DNA of 64,000 nt from Streptomyces sp. 130 (GTDB lineage: Bacteria > Actinomycetota > Actinomycetes > Streptomycetales > Streptomycetaceae), in assembly GCF_007096885.1 (NCBI RefSeq), contig NZ_VJNO01000008.1, forward strand, positions 151,920 to 215,919, in the 5' to 3' direction. Of the stretch, positions 35,069-43,833 are shown piece by piece (the first letter of the stretch is position 1; each line of letters starts with the position of its first letter). Both the position numbers and the translations under genes were made by a program. The notes beneath the pieces are model-generated. The model saw nothing but the letters and a program-made list of their open reading frames with translations, ran no database searches and was not told the origin of the DNA.

Positions 35069-35485
35069 TCAGCCGCGCAGCCCCTCCACGGCCGGGCCCA
35101 CCACGGGCAGGTCCTTGATGGCGCCGCCGCTCGTCAGCGGGTCGGTGACCAGCGCGGTGGACAGCGGCTTGAAGTCGGCGACCTGGGCGCCCACCTCGTT
35201 GTCCAGCGGGTCGGTGCCGGTGTCGGCCAGCGGGTCGAGCCGCAGATGGGTGACGGGCGCGACGCTGTGCTTCAGCGACTGCCCGAGCGCCCCGGTGACC
35301 GCGCCGCCGGCCGCCTCGGTGGCCTCCGCGAGGCCGACGTCGGCCCCGGTCTCCTGGACGACGGGCAGCGGGGCGGCCTGCGCCGCCGCACCCCCCGCGC
35401 CGAGCGCGGCGCCGACCGCGGTGACGGTCAGGCCTGCGCGCAGCAGGGTGCGCCGCCGGGACTTGGAAAGTGCGTGACGTGCCAT
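35069..35485 (-). CDS. Small secreted protein
   Basis: A 138-aa exported protein. MARHALSKSRRRTLLRAGLTVTAVG leads to a signal-peptide cleavage region at AAAQAA near residue 36; RRRTLLRAG has a twin-arginine-like look but lacks the full consensus. The mature part is about 100 residues of Ala, Leu, Asp and Thr with no cysteines and PVVQE, PLADTG and PVVGPAVEG segments. It resembles in style the secreted protein at 42092 (both have PVQET/PVVQET). No function is known. Confidence 0.7.
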   Translation of the reverse strand: MARHALSKSRRRTLLRAGLTVTAVGAALGAGGAAAQAAPLPVVQETGADVGLAEATEAAGGAVTGALGQSLKHSVAPVTHLRLDPLADTGTDPLDNEVGAQVADFKPLSTALVTDPLTSGGAIKDLPVVGPAVEGLRG

Positions 35486-35626
35486 GGATTTCCCACCTGA
35501 TCGGGACGATCGGACCATCGGTCGGGTAATCAACCGGACGCAAAGAGTAGTTGAGGTGTGCGGAGTGAGACCAACAGGACCTCCGGGGGGTCCCTTGTTC
35601 GGGTCAATGCCTCACACTGGTGTCCT

Positions 35627-36256
35627 GTGAGTTCCCAAGCGCTTTCGACCCGCGTCGTCCTGTTGACGGGCCCCTCCGGCTCCGGCAAGTCGTCCCTCGC
35701 CGCCCGCACCGGCCTTCCGGTCCTGCGGCTCGACGACTTCTACAAGGAGGCCGGCGACCCCACCCTGCCGCTGGTCGAGGGCAGTACGGACATCGACTGG
35801 GACTCCCCGGACTCCTGGGACGCCGACGCGGCCGTCACCGCGATCACGGAACTCTGCCGGACCGGCCGCACCGACGTCCCGGTGTACGACATCGCCACCA
35901 GCTCCCGCACCGGGCACGAGGTCCTGCACATCGGGCGTACCCCGCTCTTCGTGGCCGAGGGCATCTTCGCGGCCGACATCATCGACCGCTGCCAGTCCCT
36001 GGACCTGCTGGCCGACGCCCTCTGCCTGCGCGGCCGCCCCTCCACGACCTTCCGCCGCCGCCTCCTGCGCGACCTGCGCGAGGGCCGCAAGTCGGTCCCG
36101 TTCCTGCTGCGGCGGGGCTGGCGCCTGATGCGTACGGAACGCCGCATCGTGGCCCGCCACGTCGCGCTGGGCGCGCACGCCTGCGCGAAGCCGGAGGCGC
36201 TGGGCCGCCTGGCGGCGGCGGCCGCGGGGCGGTGCCGTTTGCCGGCGGCGCGGTAG
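35627..36256 (+). CDS. udk: Uridine kinase-like P-loop kinase
   Basis: A 209-aa nucleoside/nucleotide kinase fold protein. Walker A is GPSGSGKSS, the substrate region LRLDDFYKEAGDPTLP follows, IDWDSPDSWD matches the uridine-kinase pyrimidine loop, and FVAEGIFAADI is a Walker-B-like strand; RRRLLRDLREGRKS looks like the lid. It probably phosphorylates uridine or cytidine, fitting the nucleoside genes nearby, although phosphoribulokinase-like relatives exist. The GTG at 35627 appears leaderless (CACACT 9 nt upstream). No CTACGCGCGTAG site precedes it. Confidence 0.8.
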   Translation: MSSQALSTRVVLLTGPSGSGKSSLAARTGLPVLRLDDFYKEAGDPTLPLVEGSTDIDWDSPDSWDADAAVTAITELCRTGRTDVPVYDIATSSRTGHEVLHIGRTPLFVAEGIFAADIIDRCQSLDLLADALCLRGRPSTTFRRRLLRDLREGRKSVPFLLRRGWRLMRTERRIVARHVALGAHACAKPEALGRLAAAAAGRCRLPAAR

Positions 36257-36385
36257 TCCCGGGGCGCTTTCCTCGCGGAGCGGTGCGCCGCCGGTGTCGT
36301 CGGACCAGAAGCCGTGCGCCTGGTGGCGGGCCGGGTGACCGGAAACGGTTTGCCCGGCGGTGGAGTTCGGTGTGAAGTCCTGGGC

Positions 36386-37012
36386 ATGCCTGTGGTGTTC
36401 TGCGAGCCCGACGCGCTCGACGGTCCGCACAGCACGGTGCGCGGCCACCGTGCTGCTGGTTTCTACGCGGCTCTGGCGGCCCAGTGTGCCGGTGACGGCC
36501 CGGAGGGCCTGGCCGAGCCGTGGCGTACTAGCGCACGGCGGGCCGCCGCCCGGATCGCTGAACGAGCCCGGACCGAGGAGGCGTTCAGGGCCACGGTGGT
36601 GGCTCCCGATGCCGCTGCCGAACGGCTCCGGCAGGCAGGGCGCCTGCTGTGGGACGGGCCGGAGCAGATCCGTGACGTCGTACGGCGGGCCGTCCGACTG
36701 CTGGGGTTCGAGGTGGAGGCCGAGCGGCGGGTCGTGCTGGGCGAGGCCGGGGTCGGGGCGGTCTACGGCGGGGCGGCCACCACCGTGGAGTCCGGGCGGG
36801 TCCGCGCCGGCCTCATGCACCACCCGGCCTCCGATCCCGTGGAGGTCTGGCTGCTGTCAGGGCGGCAGGACCCGTGCGTGCTTCAGTGGTGGCAGACGTA
36901 CGCCCGGCACATGCTCGTGGACCGCGAGCCCGGCGAGCACCCGCCGCGGAACCTGGTCCACGTGTGCGACGGGCCGGACGCCGCCTACCTCGCCGGCCTG
37001 CTGTACGGCTGA
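36386..37012 (+). CDS. Hypothetical protein
   Basis: A 208-aa protein I do not recognise. It is rich in Arg, Ala and Val, soluble by composition, with a helical N-terminal half (ARRAAARIAERARTEEAF, AAAERLRQAGRLLWDG) and a beta-rich C-terminal half with conserved-looking Trp/His/Cys residues (VEVWLLSGRQDPCVLQWWQTYARHMLVD, LVHVCDGPDAAYLAGLLYG). The ATG at 36386 is used; a GTG at 36314 is possible. It stands between udk and the sigQ/afsQ region and ends at a hairpin. Confidence 0.55.
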   Translation: MPVVFCEPDALDGPHSTVRGHRAAGFYAALAAQCAGDGPEGLAEPWRTSARRAAARIAERARTEEAFRATVVAPDAAAERLRQAGRLLWDGPEQIRDVVRRAVRLLGFEVEAERRVVLGEAGVGAVYGGAATTVESGRVRAGLMHHPASDPVEVWLLSGRQDPCVLQWWQTYARHMLVDREPGEHPPRNLVHVCDGPDAAYLAGLLYG

Positions 37013-37072
37013 CCGCACCGGCCGGTGAGGTCCGAACCCGGGCCGGGCGGGTAACGAGGCCGGAAACGCCGC

Positions 37073-37089
37073 GGGGCCGGAAAGGCCCC
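37073..37089. terminator. Hairpin between convergent genes
   Basis: GGGGCC-GGAAA-GGCCCC, 61 nt after the hypothetical gene and 150 nt after the sigQ stop on the other strand. The surrounding 37013-37239 gap holds nothing else I can name. Confidence 0.6.
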
Positions 37090-37239
37090 CCGGCCCGTCC
37101 GACCCCGCAGCTTCCCCGTATCCCCGTTGTCCCCCGAGATACCCCCGTATCCCTCGGGCCCCCCGTAGCCTCCCCCGTGACAACACCACCGCGTCCCCCC
37201 GGCGCGGCAGCGCCCCCGCCCCCGTTTCCCCCTCAGCCT

Positions 37240-37983
37240 TCAGGCCACCAGCTCGCCGAAGGACTCCTCCTCGTCACGGCCGAAGCTCAGGACCTCGTCC
37301 TCGCGCAGCCGGCGGAGCGACCGCCAGATGCTCGACTTCACCGTGCCGACACTGATGTCGAGGATGGACGCGATCTCGGGGTCCGTACGACCCTCGTAGT
37401 ACCGCAGGACGAGCATCGTGCGCTGCAGCTCGGGGAGGCGCGCCAGCGCCTGCCAGAGCACGGCGCGCAGCTCCGTACCGCGCATCGCGTCCGTGTCGCC
37501 CGCCGTCTCCGGCAGCTCCTCGGTCGGGTATTCGTTCAGCTTGCGCCTGCGCCAGGCGCTGATGTGCAGATTGGTCATCGTGCGGCGCAGATAACCGCCG
37601 ACAGCGGCCTTGTCGCTGATGCGGTCCCAGGCCCGGTACGTCGAGAAGAGGGCGCTCTGGAGCAGGTCCTCGGCCTCGAACCGGTCACCGGTCAGGTGGT
37701 AGGCGGTGGCGTACAGGGAGGCGCGGCGCTCCCGGACGTAGGCCGTGAACGCCGCTTCGGCGTCCCCGGACCGCTCCGGTGCCTTCCGCTCCCCCGAGCC
37801 CTCCCCGTACGCGCTTCCCCCGTTACCCGCGTCAACCACCGTCATGAATGACGTGTGCTGACGCCCGGCGCCTCGAACGCACCCCCGTCCGTTCACCGCG
37901 GCGCCGGACTTCTCGGTGCTCCGCCCGACATCGTGCAGACGCGTGACAACTGCGCTTGCGTTGATGCTGTGAGTTGCGTTCAT
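37240..37983 (-). CDS. sigQ: ECF sigma factor SigQ
   Basis: A 247-aa extracytoplasmic-function sigma factor, the orthologue of S. coelicolor SigQ by its divergent position beside afsQ1. Region 2 is LYATAYHLTGDRFEAEDLLQSALFSTYRAWDRI and region 4 is LPELQRTMLVLRYYEGRTDPEIASILDISVGTVKSSIWRSLRRL, the SigE-like helix-turn-helix. A Gly/Ser-rich N-terminal stretch of about 70 residues precedes region 2. The ATG at 37983 follows GGGGGG; an ATG at 37845 would remove 46 residues and cannot be excluded. In S. coelicolor sigQ is controlled by AfsQ1 and antagonises antibiotic activation. Confidence 0.88.
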   Translation of the reverse strand: MNATHSINASAVVTRLHDVGRSTEKSGAAVNGRGCVRGAGRQHTSFMTVVDAGNGGSAYGEGSGERKAPERSGDAEAAFTAYVRERRASLYATAYHLTGDRFEAEDLLQSALFSTYRAWDRISDKAAVGGYLRRTMTNLHISAWRRRKLNEYPTEELPETAGDTDAMRGTELRAVLWQALARLPELQRTMLVLRYYEGRTDPEIASILDISVGTVKSSIWRSLRRLREDEVLSFGRDEEESFGELVA

Positions 37984-38066
37984 CTCGCGCCCCCCATCGG
38001 TGGAGTCCGTCCGTTCCTTGTGCCAACGAGCTTGCCGGGGCAGTTTCATGGCGCTGTCCGCCGACT

Positions 38067-38082
38067 GTCACAGGGCTGTCAC
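38067..38082. promoter_or_regulatory. AfsQ1 binding site
   Basis: GTCAC-AGGGCT-GTCAC matches exactly the published AfsQ1 consensus GTnAC-n6-GTnAC (known from S. coelicolor). It lies in the sigQ-afsQ1 intergenic region, 84 nt upstream of sigQ and 105 nt upstream of afsQ1, so it can control either or both. Confidence 0.8.
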
Positions 38083-38186
38083 AGGGCCCGGCGGTGGCAC
38101 GAATCCGCGCTTCCGGATGCATGAGGGACGTAAGGGGCACATCTCGGGGGCATCCGGGGGGACCGACTGTCGAACTGGGAGGCCCC

Positions 38187-38882
38187 ATGGGTCAGAATGA
38201 CCAAGTGCCTTTCCTGTTGCTGATCGAGGACGACGACGCCATCCGCACGGCCCTCGAACTCTCGCTGTCACGCCAGGGCCACCGTGTGGCCACCGCGGCG
38301 ACGGGAGAGGACGGCCTCAATCTGCTGCGCGAGCAGCGCCCCGACCTGGTCGTGCTGGATGTGATGCTGCCCGGGATCGACGGTTTCGAGGTGTGCCGGC
38401 GCATCCGCCGCACCGACCAGCTGCCGATCATCCTGCTGACCGCCCGCAGCGACGACATCGACGTCGTGGTGGGTCTGGAGTCCGGCGCCGACGACTACGT
38501 GGTCAAGCCCGTGCAGGGCCGGGTGCTCGACGCCCGTATCCGCGCGGTGCTGCGCCGCGGCGAACGGGAGTCGACCGACTCCGCGACGTTCGGGAACGTG
38601 GTGATCGACCGCTCCGCCATGACCGTCACCAAGAACGGCGAGGACCTGCAGCTCACCCCGACCGAGCTGCGCCTCCTGCTGGAACTGAGCCGCCGGCCCG
38701 GTCAGGCCCTGTCCCGCCAGCAGCTGCTGCGTCTGGTCTGGGAGCACGACTACCTGGGCGACTCGCGGCTGGTCGACGCCTGTGTCCAGCGGCTGCGCGC
38801 CAAGGTGGAGGACGTGCCGTCGTCGCCGACCCTGATCCGTACGGTGCGGGGCGTGGGTTACCGGCTGGACTCGCCGCAGTGA
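38187..38882 (+). CDS. afsQ1: Response regulator AfsQ1
   Basis: A 231-aa OmpR-type response regulator. The receiver has the acidic pocket IEDDD, the phospho-acceptor in LVVLDVMLPG, the switch Thr in LLTARSDD and Lys in YVVKPV. The DNA-binding domain has ELRLLLELSRRPGQALSRQQLL and the winged-helix end RTVRGVGYRLD. With AfsQ2 it responds to nitrogen signals and governs antibiotic and nitrogen-assimilation genes in S. coelicolor. A GGGAGG site precedes the ATG, and the stop overlaps the afsQ2 start. Confidence 0.93.
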   Translation: MGQNDQVPFLLLIEDDDAIRTALELSLSRQGHRVATAATGEDGLNLLREQRPDLVVLDVMLPGIDGFEVCRRIRRTDQLPIILLTARSDDIDVVVGLESGADDYVVKPVQGRVLDARIRAVLRRGERESTDSATFGNVVIDRSAMTVTKNGEDLQLTPTELRLLLELSRRPGQALSRQQLLRLVWEHDYLGDSRLVDACVQRLRAKVEDVPSSPTLIRTVRGVGYRLDSPQ

Positions 38883-40420
38883 GCACGGCTGTGCGGCGGG
38901 GCCTGCGTGCCGGGCTCCGCTGGACCAGCCTGCGGCTGCGGCTCGTCATCGTCTTCGGCCTCGTCGCGCTGACCGCCGCCGTCTCGGCCTCCGGCATCGC
39001 CTACTGGCTCAACCGCGAGGCCGTGCTCACGCGTACGCAGGACGCGGCGCTCGGGGACTTCCGCCAGGAGATGCAGTCCCGGGCGGCCTCGCTGCCGCTG
39101 CGTCCCACCAAGGAGGACCTGCAGACGGCCGCCGTGCAGATGGCGAGCAGCAGCGCCGGCTACAGCGTGCTCCTGATCGACGAGCGCGACCCGGGCAAGC
39201 CCATCGTCGGCAACAGCGACCTGGACACCTTCACCCGCGACAACGTACCGCTGTCGCTGCGGGAGCAGGTGGACCGCAAGCAGCCGGTCAAGGCGGGCAA
39301 CAAGTACGAGTACCACCTGTTCTGGCAGCGCACCTCGATACGCGGCACGCCGTATCTCGTCGCCGGTACGAAGATCATCGGCGGCGGGCCGACCGGCTAC
39401 ATGCTGAAGTCGCTCGACCAGGAGCGGCAGGACCTCAGCTCGCTCGCCTGGTCGCTGGGGATCGCCACGGCGCTCGCCCTGGTCGGCTCGGCGCTGCTCG
39501 CCCAGGCGGCGGCGACGACCGTGCTGCGGCCGGTGCAGCGGCTCGGGGACGCGGCCCGCAAGCTCGGCGAGGGCAAGCTCGACACCCGGCTCGTGGTCTC
39601 CGGCACCGACGAACTGGCCGATCTGTCGCGGACGTTCAACCGGACCGCCAGTTCGCTGGAGAAGAAGGTCGCGGACATGAGCGCCCGCGAGGAGGCCAGC
39701 CGCCGCTTCGTCGCCGACATGTCGCACGAGCTGCGCACGCCGCTGACGGCGCTCACCGCGGTCACGGAGGTGCTGGAGGACGAGGTCGACAGCCTCGACC
39801 CGATGATCGCCCCCGCGGTGAACCTGGTGGTCAGCGAGACCCGCCGGCTGAACGACCTCGTGGAGAACCTCATGGAGGTGACCCGCTTCGACGCGGGCAC
39901 CGCCCGTCTCGTCCTGGACGACGTCGACGTCGCCGACCAGGTGACCGCCTGCATCGACGCCCGCGCCTGGCTGGACGCGGTCGAACTGGATGCCGAGCGG
40001 GGCACGATGGTCCGCCTCGACCCGCGCCGGCTCGACGTGATCCTGGCCAATTTGATCGGCAACGCGCTCAAGCACGGCGGTTCGCCGGTACGGGTCTCGG
40101 TGCGCATCGAGGGCGATGAGCTGGTCATCGAGGTCCGGGACCACGGCCCCGGCATCCCCGAGGACGTCCTGCCGCACGTCTTCGACCGCTTCTACAAGGC
40201 GAGCGCGTCCCGGCCGCGTTCGGACGGCAGCGGGCTCGGGCTCTCCATCGCCATGGAGAACGCGCACATCCACAACGGCGACATCACCGCCCGCAACTCC
40301 CCCGACGGCGACGGCGCGATCTTCGTGCTGCGCCTGCCGCGCGACCCCGGCGCGCCGAGCCGTACCGCCGGGGATCACGACGCACCGATACCGGACCACC
40401 AGGAGGACGACGCGACGTGA
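38879..40420 (+). CDS. afsQ2: Sensor histidine kinase AfsQ2
   Basis: A 513-aa membrane kinase. TM1 is at about residues 20-42, an extracytoplasmic sensor domain of about 130 residues follows, TM2 lies near 185-210, then a HAMP domain, the H-box DMSHELRTPLTAL, the N-box ANLIGNALKHGG and the G-boxes DHGPGIPED and GSGLGLSI. It autophosphorylates and passes phosphate to AfsQ1. The GTG overlaps the afsQ1 TGA by 3 nt, and the next gene overlaps its own stop, so three genes form one operon. Confidence 0.93.
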   Translation: MSTAVRRGLRAGLRWTSLRLRLVIVFGLVALTAAVSASGIAYWLNREAVLTRTQDAALGDFRQEMQSRAASLPLRPTKEDLQTAAVQMASSSAGYSVLLIDERDPGKPIVGNSDLDTFTRDNVPLSLREQVDRKQPVKAGNKYEYHLFWQRTSIRGTPYLVAGTKIIGGGPTGYMLKSLDQERQDLSSLAWSLGIATALALVGSALLAQAAATTVLRPVQRLGDAARKLGEGKLDTRLVVSGTDELADLSRTFNRTASSLEKKVADMSAREEASRRFVADMSHELRTPLTALTAVTEVLEDEVDSLDPMIAPAVNLVVSETRRLNDLVENLMEVTRFDAGTARLVLDDVDVADQVTACIDARAWLDAVELDAERGTMVRLDPRRLDVILANLIGNALKHGGSPVRVSVRIEGDELVIEVRDHGPGIPEDVLPHVFDRFYKASASRPRSDGSGLGLSIAMENAHIHNGDITARNSPDGDGAIFVLRLPRDPGAPSRTAGDHDAPIPDHQEDDAT

Positions 40421-41028
40421 GGCGCAGCGAACGCCGGGGACACCGAACCGCCGCCGCCCTGGCAGGTGCCGCACTCTGTGCCGTACTGGCGGCGGGCTGC
40501 GGCATCCGTACGACCTCGGTGCCGGTGGACGCGGGCGCCGCCCCGTCCCGGGTGCCGTGCGCGATGCCCGCCGAGGACGCCGCGGCCCAGGCCCGGCGGG
40601 GCATCCCCGTGCAGGTGTACCTGATCTGCGCCTCGCAGCTGGTGACGGTGGACCGGACGGTGCGGGCGCGGGAGGCCGGGTCGGACCGGCCGGCGATCGC
40701 CACGGATCTGCTGGACGAGCTGCGCAGGCAGCCCACGGCGGACGAACGGCAGGCGGGCTTCTCCACCGAGGTGCCCGCATCGCTCCGCGTCTTCGGCCCC
40801 CGGGTGGGCGACGCGAAGGACGCGCTGCGGCTCAACGAGCAGCCGGAGGACCTGTCGGCCGAGGCCCTGGCCCAGGTCGTCTGCACCTTCGCGGACAGCG
40901 AGTCCCTGACCCCCGGCGACACGGTGACCCTGGGCGGCCCGGGCGACTACCCGGCCCGCGGTTACCTCTGCACGGCGGAGACGAAGGCCAGCCCGAAGGC
41001 GGTGCCGAGCACGGTGGGGGTGCCGTAG
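40417..41028 (+). CDS. Lipoprotein of the afsQ operon
   Basis: A 203-aa exported lipoprotein with lipobox LAAGC at about residue 30. The mature part contains three cysteines and stretches such as GIPVQVYLICASQLVTVDRTVR and LLDELRRQPTADERQAGFSTEVP, which recall GerMN/sporulation-type lipoprotein domains. The GTG start overlaps the afsQ2 stop (GTGA), so it is cotranscribed with the two-component system and may help AfsQ2 sense the envelope. That role is inference from position. Confidence 0.8.
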   Translation: MRRSERRGHRTAAALAGAALCAVLAAGCGIRTTSVPVDAGAAPSRVPCAMPAEDAAAQARRGIPVQVYLICASQLVTVDRTVRAREAGSDRPAIATDLLDELRRQPTADERQAGFSTEVPASLRVFGPRVGDAKDALRLNEQPEDLSAEALAQVVCTFADSESLTPGDTVTLGGPGDYPARGYLCTAETKASPKAVPSTVGVP

Positions 41029-41050
41029 GGGGCGGTCGTTGGTGAGGCGG

Positions 41051-41095
41051 CCGTGGCGGGGCGGCCCGTGGCGGGGCAGCCCGTGGCGGGGCGGC
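41051..41095. repeat. Short 15-bp tandem repeat
   Basis: Three exact-length units of CCGTGGCGGGGCGGC (the middle one with one change) followed by a decayed fourth. It lies in the 134-nt gap between the lipoprotein and the VanZ gene. Confidence 0.8.
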
Positions 41096-41162
41096 CCGGG
41101 GTGAGGCAGGTCTCCCCGGGGCCTGCGGAACCGATCCTGCCGCCGCCCGCGTCTAGGGCTTC

Positions 41163-41711
41163 GTGCGTCAAGGTACGGACGGCCGGGCCGTCATCCGCTT
41201 CCGCGCGACCGGGGTGTCGCTGCTCCTCGCGCATCTGCTGCTCGTCGGGTGGCTCACCCTGCGCCCGCTGGACGTGCCGTGGATGGACGCCGCCAATCTG
41301 TCACCGTTCGCCGGTATCAGGGCCGACCTGTCGCTCGGCCCCGCCGCCGCGTTCCGCCGGATCGGCGGCGGGCTGTTGCTGCTGGCGCCGCTGGGCGTCC
41401 TGCTCCCGATGGCCGGGGGCCGGCTGTACGTGTCCCCGTGGCTCTCGCTGGCCCGTACGGTCGCGGCCGGTTCGCTGATCTCGCTGGCCATCGAGCTGGG
41501 GCAGACCGGGGTGCCCGGCCAGGTGGTGGACGTGGACTCGCTGTTCCTGAACACGACGGGCGTCGCCCTCGCCCATGCCTTGGTGGTCCCCGCGTGCCGG
41601 GCGCGGCTGCGCCGGCGCGTCGGTCCGGAGCCGCAGGTGGTGCCGCGCGGCGGGCACGAGGCCCCTCAGGGTTCGACCCCGACGATTTCCGGGGTCGGGA
41701 TGGCCCCGTAG
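41163..41711 (+). CDS. VanZ-family membrane protein
   Basis: A 182-aa protein with four hydrophobic segments and the VanZ motifs NLSPFAGI, GGGLLLLAPLGVLLPM and IELGQTGVPGQVVDVDSLFLNTTGVALAHAL. VanZ proteins give low-level glycopeptide (teicoplanin) resistance in enterococci, but most homologues have no known job. The GTG start (41163) has no clear ribosome-binding site. The C-terminal 30 residues are a hydrophilic tail. Confidence 0.85.
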   Translation: MRQGTDGRAVIRFRATGVSLLLAHLLLVGWLTLRPLDVPWMDAANLSPFAGIRADLSLGPAAAFRRIGGGLLLLAPLGVLLPMAGGRLYVSPWLSLARTVAAGSLISLAIELGQTGVPGQVVDVDSLFLNTTGVALAHALVVPACRARLRRRVGPEPQVVPRGGHEAPQGSTPTISGVGMAP

Positions 41712-41801
41712 AGCGACGCTTCGCCCGGTTCGCCGCGCGACGATGGAGGCATCGGGAGCACAACGGACTGCTCCCCGCAACGGTTCGCGAAGGAGCTCAC
41801 C

Positions 41802-42005
41802 ATGGCCGCACTTGCCCGCCCCCGTGACGGACGCATGATCGGCGGAGTGTGCGCGGCGCTGGCGCGGCGTTTCGGCACGTCGGCGAGGACCATGCGCGTC
41901 ATTTTCCTGGTCTCGTGCCTGCTGCCGGGCCCACAGTTCCTGCTGTACCTGGCGCTGTGGCTGCTGCTGCCCCAGGAGCGGCCGTCGTCCTCGGCCGCCT
42001 GGTAG
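41802..42005 (+). CDS. PspC-domain protein
   Basis: A 67-aa protein with the PspC pattern: LARPRDGRMIGGVCAALARRFGTSARTMRVIFLVSCLL then a second hydrophobic stretch LLYLALWLLLPQE. PspC domains sit in the membrane and mediate envelope stress sensing or two-component regulation; short stand-alone copies like this are common in Streptomyces. A AAGGAG site at 41790-41795 precedes the ATG. Confidence 0.85.
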   Translation: MAALARPRDGRMIGGVCAALARRFGTSARTMRVIFLVSCLLPGPQFLLYLALWLLLPQERPSSSAAW

Positions 42006-42022
42006 CCGTTCCGGTGCACATG

Positions 42023-42061
42023 CCTGTGGGCGGGCCCCCGGTCAGGGTGCCCGCCCACAGG
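42023..42061. terminator. Bidirectional terminator, 13-bp arms
   Basis: CCTGTGGGCGGGC and its perfect complement are separated by 13 nt between the convergent pspC-type gene and the small secreted-protein gene. Confidence 0.8.
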
Positions 42062-42091
42062 GCGTGTTCCGACTTCGGCTTCGGCTTCGGC

Positions 42092-42406
42092 TCAGCGGCC
42101 GATCGGGAGACCGTTGGCGGACAGGCCGCTGGTGGTCAGACCGCCGGCCGGCAGGCCGCCGAGGAGGCCCTTGACGGGGGTGGTGGCGTCGCCGATGACC
42201 TTGGTCTGGCTGGTGCCGAGGAGCTGGTCGGCGGTCTCCTGGACCGGCAGCGTCGAGGTGGCGTCGGCCACGGCACCGGCGACGGGCACGACGCTGGTCG
42301 CGGTCTCCAGCGGCAGCACGGAGGCGGACGCGGTTCCGGCGGCGGCAGCGGCGAAAGCGGCACCGAGAGCGGCGACACCGAGAGTCCTGGCGGCAGACTG
42401 CTTCAT
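42092..42406 (-). CDS. Small secreted protein
   Basis: A 104-aa exported protein. The signal peptide (MKQSAARTLGVAALGAAF and on) is cleaved near ASASV, residue 29. The mature part is 75 residues rich in Thr, Val, Ala, Gly and Leu with no cysteine, ending GGLTTSGLSANGLPIGR. It is similar in style to the protein at 35069. Families of such small secreted actinobacterial proteins exist, but I cannot name a function. Confidence 0.7.
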   Translation of the reverse strand: MKQSAARTLGVAALGAAFAAAAAGTASASVLPLETATSVVPVAGAVADATSTLPVQETADQLLGTSQTKVIGDATTPVKGLLGGLPAGGLTTSGLSANGLPIGR

Positions 42407-42495
42407 ATGACATTCATCCTTGGGGAAGGGGATGTGAGCGGCTTCGCAACGTAGTCAGCCGCTACCCCGCTCCGCAAACATCCGCCGCCACGGAA

Positions 42496-42525
42496 AACGG
42501 CCGGGGAAAACTTCCCCCGGCCGTT
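42496..42525 (-). terminator. add terminator hairpin
   Basis: AACGGCCGGGG and its complement with an 8-nt loop lie 16 nt after the add stop codon, in the add transcript. Confidence 0.7.
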
Positions 42526-42540
42526 CCCCATACGCCGTCG

Positions 42541-43695
42541 TCAGCCGGCCAGCGAGGAAGACATGCTGGTCGCAGCGGTCTGCTCGAAAAGCCATTCGGA
42601 CTTCAGCTCGGCGTACCCGGGCTTGATGACGTCATTGATCATCGCCAGACGTTCATCGAAAGGAATGAATGCCGACTTCATTCCATTGACGGTGAACCAC
42701 TGCATGTCATCGAGCGTGTATCCGAAAGCCTCGGTCAGCTTCTCGAATTCCTGGCTCATGCTCGTCCCGCTCATCAGCCGGTTGTCCGTGTTGACCGTGG
42801 CCCGGAAGTGCAGCTTGCGGAGCAGCCCGATGGGGTGCTCGGCGTACGAGGACGCGGCGCCGGTCTGGAGGTTGGACGTCGGGCACATCTCCAGCGGGAT
42901 GCGCTTGTCCCGTACGTAGGAGGCGAGCCGGCCCAGCTTCACGGAGCCGTCCTCCGCGACCTCGATGTCGTCGATGATGCGGACCCCGTGCCCGAGCCGG
43001 TCGGCGCCGCACCACTGGATGGCCTGCCAGATCGACGGCAGCCCGAACGCCTCGCCCGCGTGGATCGTGAAGTGGTTGTTCTCGCGCTTGAGGTACTCGA
43101 ACGCGTCCAGGTGCCGGGTGGGCGGGAACCCGGCCTCGGCGCCCGCGATGTCGAAGCCGACGACGCCCTGGTCCCGGTAGCGGTTGGCGAGTTCGGCGAT
43201 CTCCAGGGAGCGCGCGGCGTGCCGCATGGCGGTGAGCAGGGCGCCGACGCGGATGCGGTTGCCGTCCTGCCGGGCCCGCCGCTCGCCCTCGCGGAACCCC
43301 TCGTTGACGGCCTCGACCACCTCTTCCAGGGTCAGCCCGGCCTCCAGGTGCTGCTCGGGGGCGTACCGCACCTCGGCGTAGACGACCCCGTCGGCCGCCA
43401 GGTCCTCGGCGCACTCGGCGGCAACCCGGACCAGCGCGTCACGGGTCTGCATGACGGCGCAGGTGTGGGCGAACGTCTCCAGATACCGTTCCAGCGAACC
43501 GGAGTCCGCGGCCTCCCGGAACCAGACGCCGAGTTTGTCGGGCTCGTTCTCGGGAAGCGCGTCGTAACCGGTCGCCGCCGCCAGATCGACGATCGTTCCG
43601 GGACGCAGACCGCCGTCGAGGTGGTCGTGCAGAAGGACCTTGGGGGCGCGCCGGATCTGGTCCGGGCCGGGCACGTGAAGGGTCTGGCTCATCAT
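42541..43695 (-). CDS. add: Adenosine deaminase
   Basis: A 384-aa enzyme that deaminates (deoxy)adenosine to (deoxy)inosine, which PunA then splits. The zinc-binding HDHLDGG, HAGEAFG with the catalytic Glu, and the late zinc ligand region [17 protein letters not shown] are present; [15 protein letters not shown] [11 protein letters not shown] follows the first motif. The ATG at 43695 ([10 protein letters not shown]) appears leaderless: a TACAGT hexamer ends 6 nt upstream on the minus strand. The CTACGCGCGTAG palindrome lies just behind that hexamer. Confidence 0.93.
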   Translation of the reverse strand: MMSQTLHVPGPDQIRRAPKVLLHDHLDGGLRPGTIVDLAAATGYDALPENEPDKLGVWFREAADSGSLERYLETFAHTCAVMQTRDALVRVAAECAEDLAADGVVYAEVRYAPEQHLEAGLTLEEVVEAVNEGFREGERRARQDGNRIRVGALLTAMRHAARSLEIAELANRYRDQGVVGFDIAGAEAGFPPTRHLDAFEYLKRENNHFTIHAGEAFGLPSIWQAIQWCGADRLGHGVRIIDDIEVAEDGSVKLGRLASYVRDKRIPLEMCPTSNLQTGAASSYAEHPIGLLRKLHFRATVNTDNRLMSGTSMSQEFEKLTEAFGYTLDDMQWFTVNGMKSAFIPFDERLAMINDVIKPGYAELKSEWLFEQTAATSMSSSLAG

Positions 43696-43711
43696 CCAGG
43701 CACTGTAGCGC

Positions 43712-43723
43712 CTACGCGCGTAG
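43712..43723. promoter_or_regulatory. Nucleoside-regulon palindrome, add site
   Basis: A perfect CTACGCGCGTAG begins 17 nt upstream of the add start codon, separated from a TACAGT -10-like hexamer by 4 nt. It is identical to the punA and deoC sites. The divergent hydrolase gene starts 110 nt away on the other side. Confidence 0.75.
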
Positions 43724-43833
43724 AGCGGGCTTGTCGTTGCATAACGGTACGGTCGAGCCTTCCCGCGCCCCGCTCCGTAACAGACCCCGCGAACAGGGGT
43801 GGCGTGCCCGCGCTCGTCTGCCACTGTTACGCC

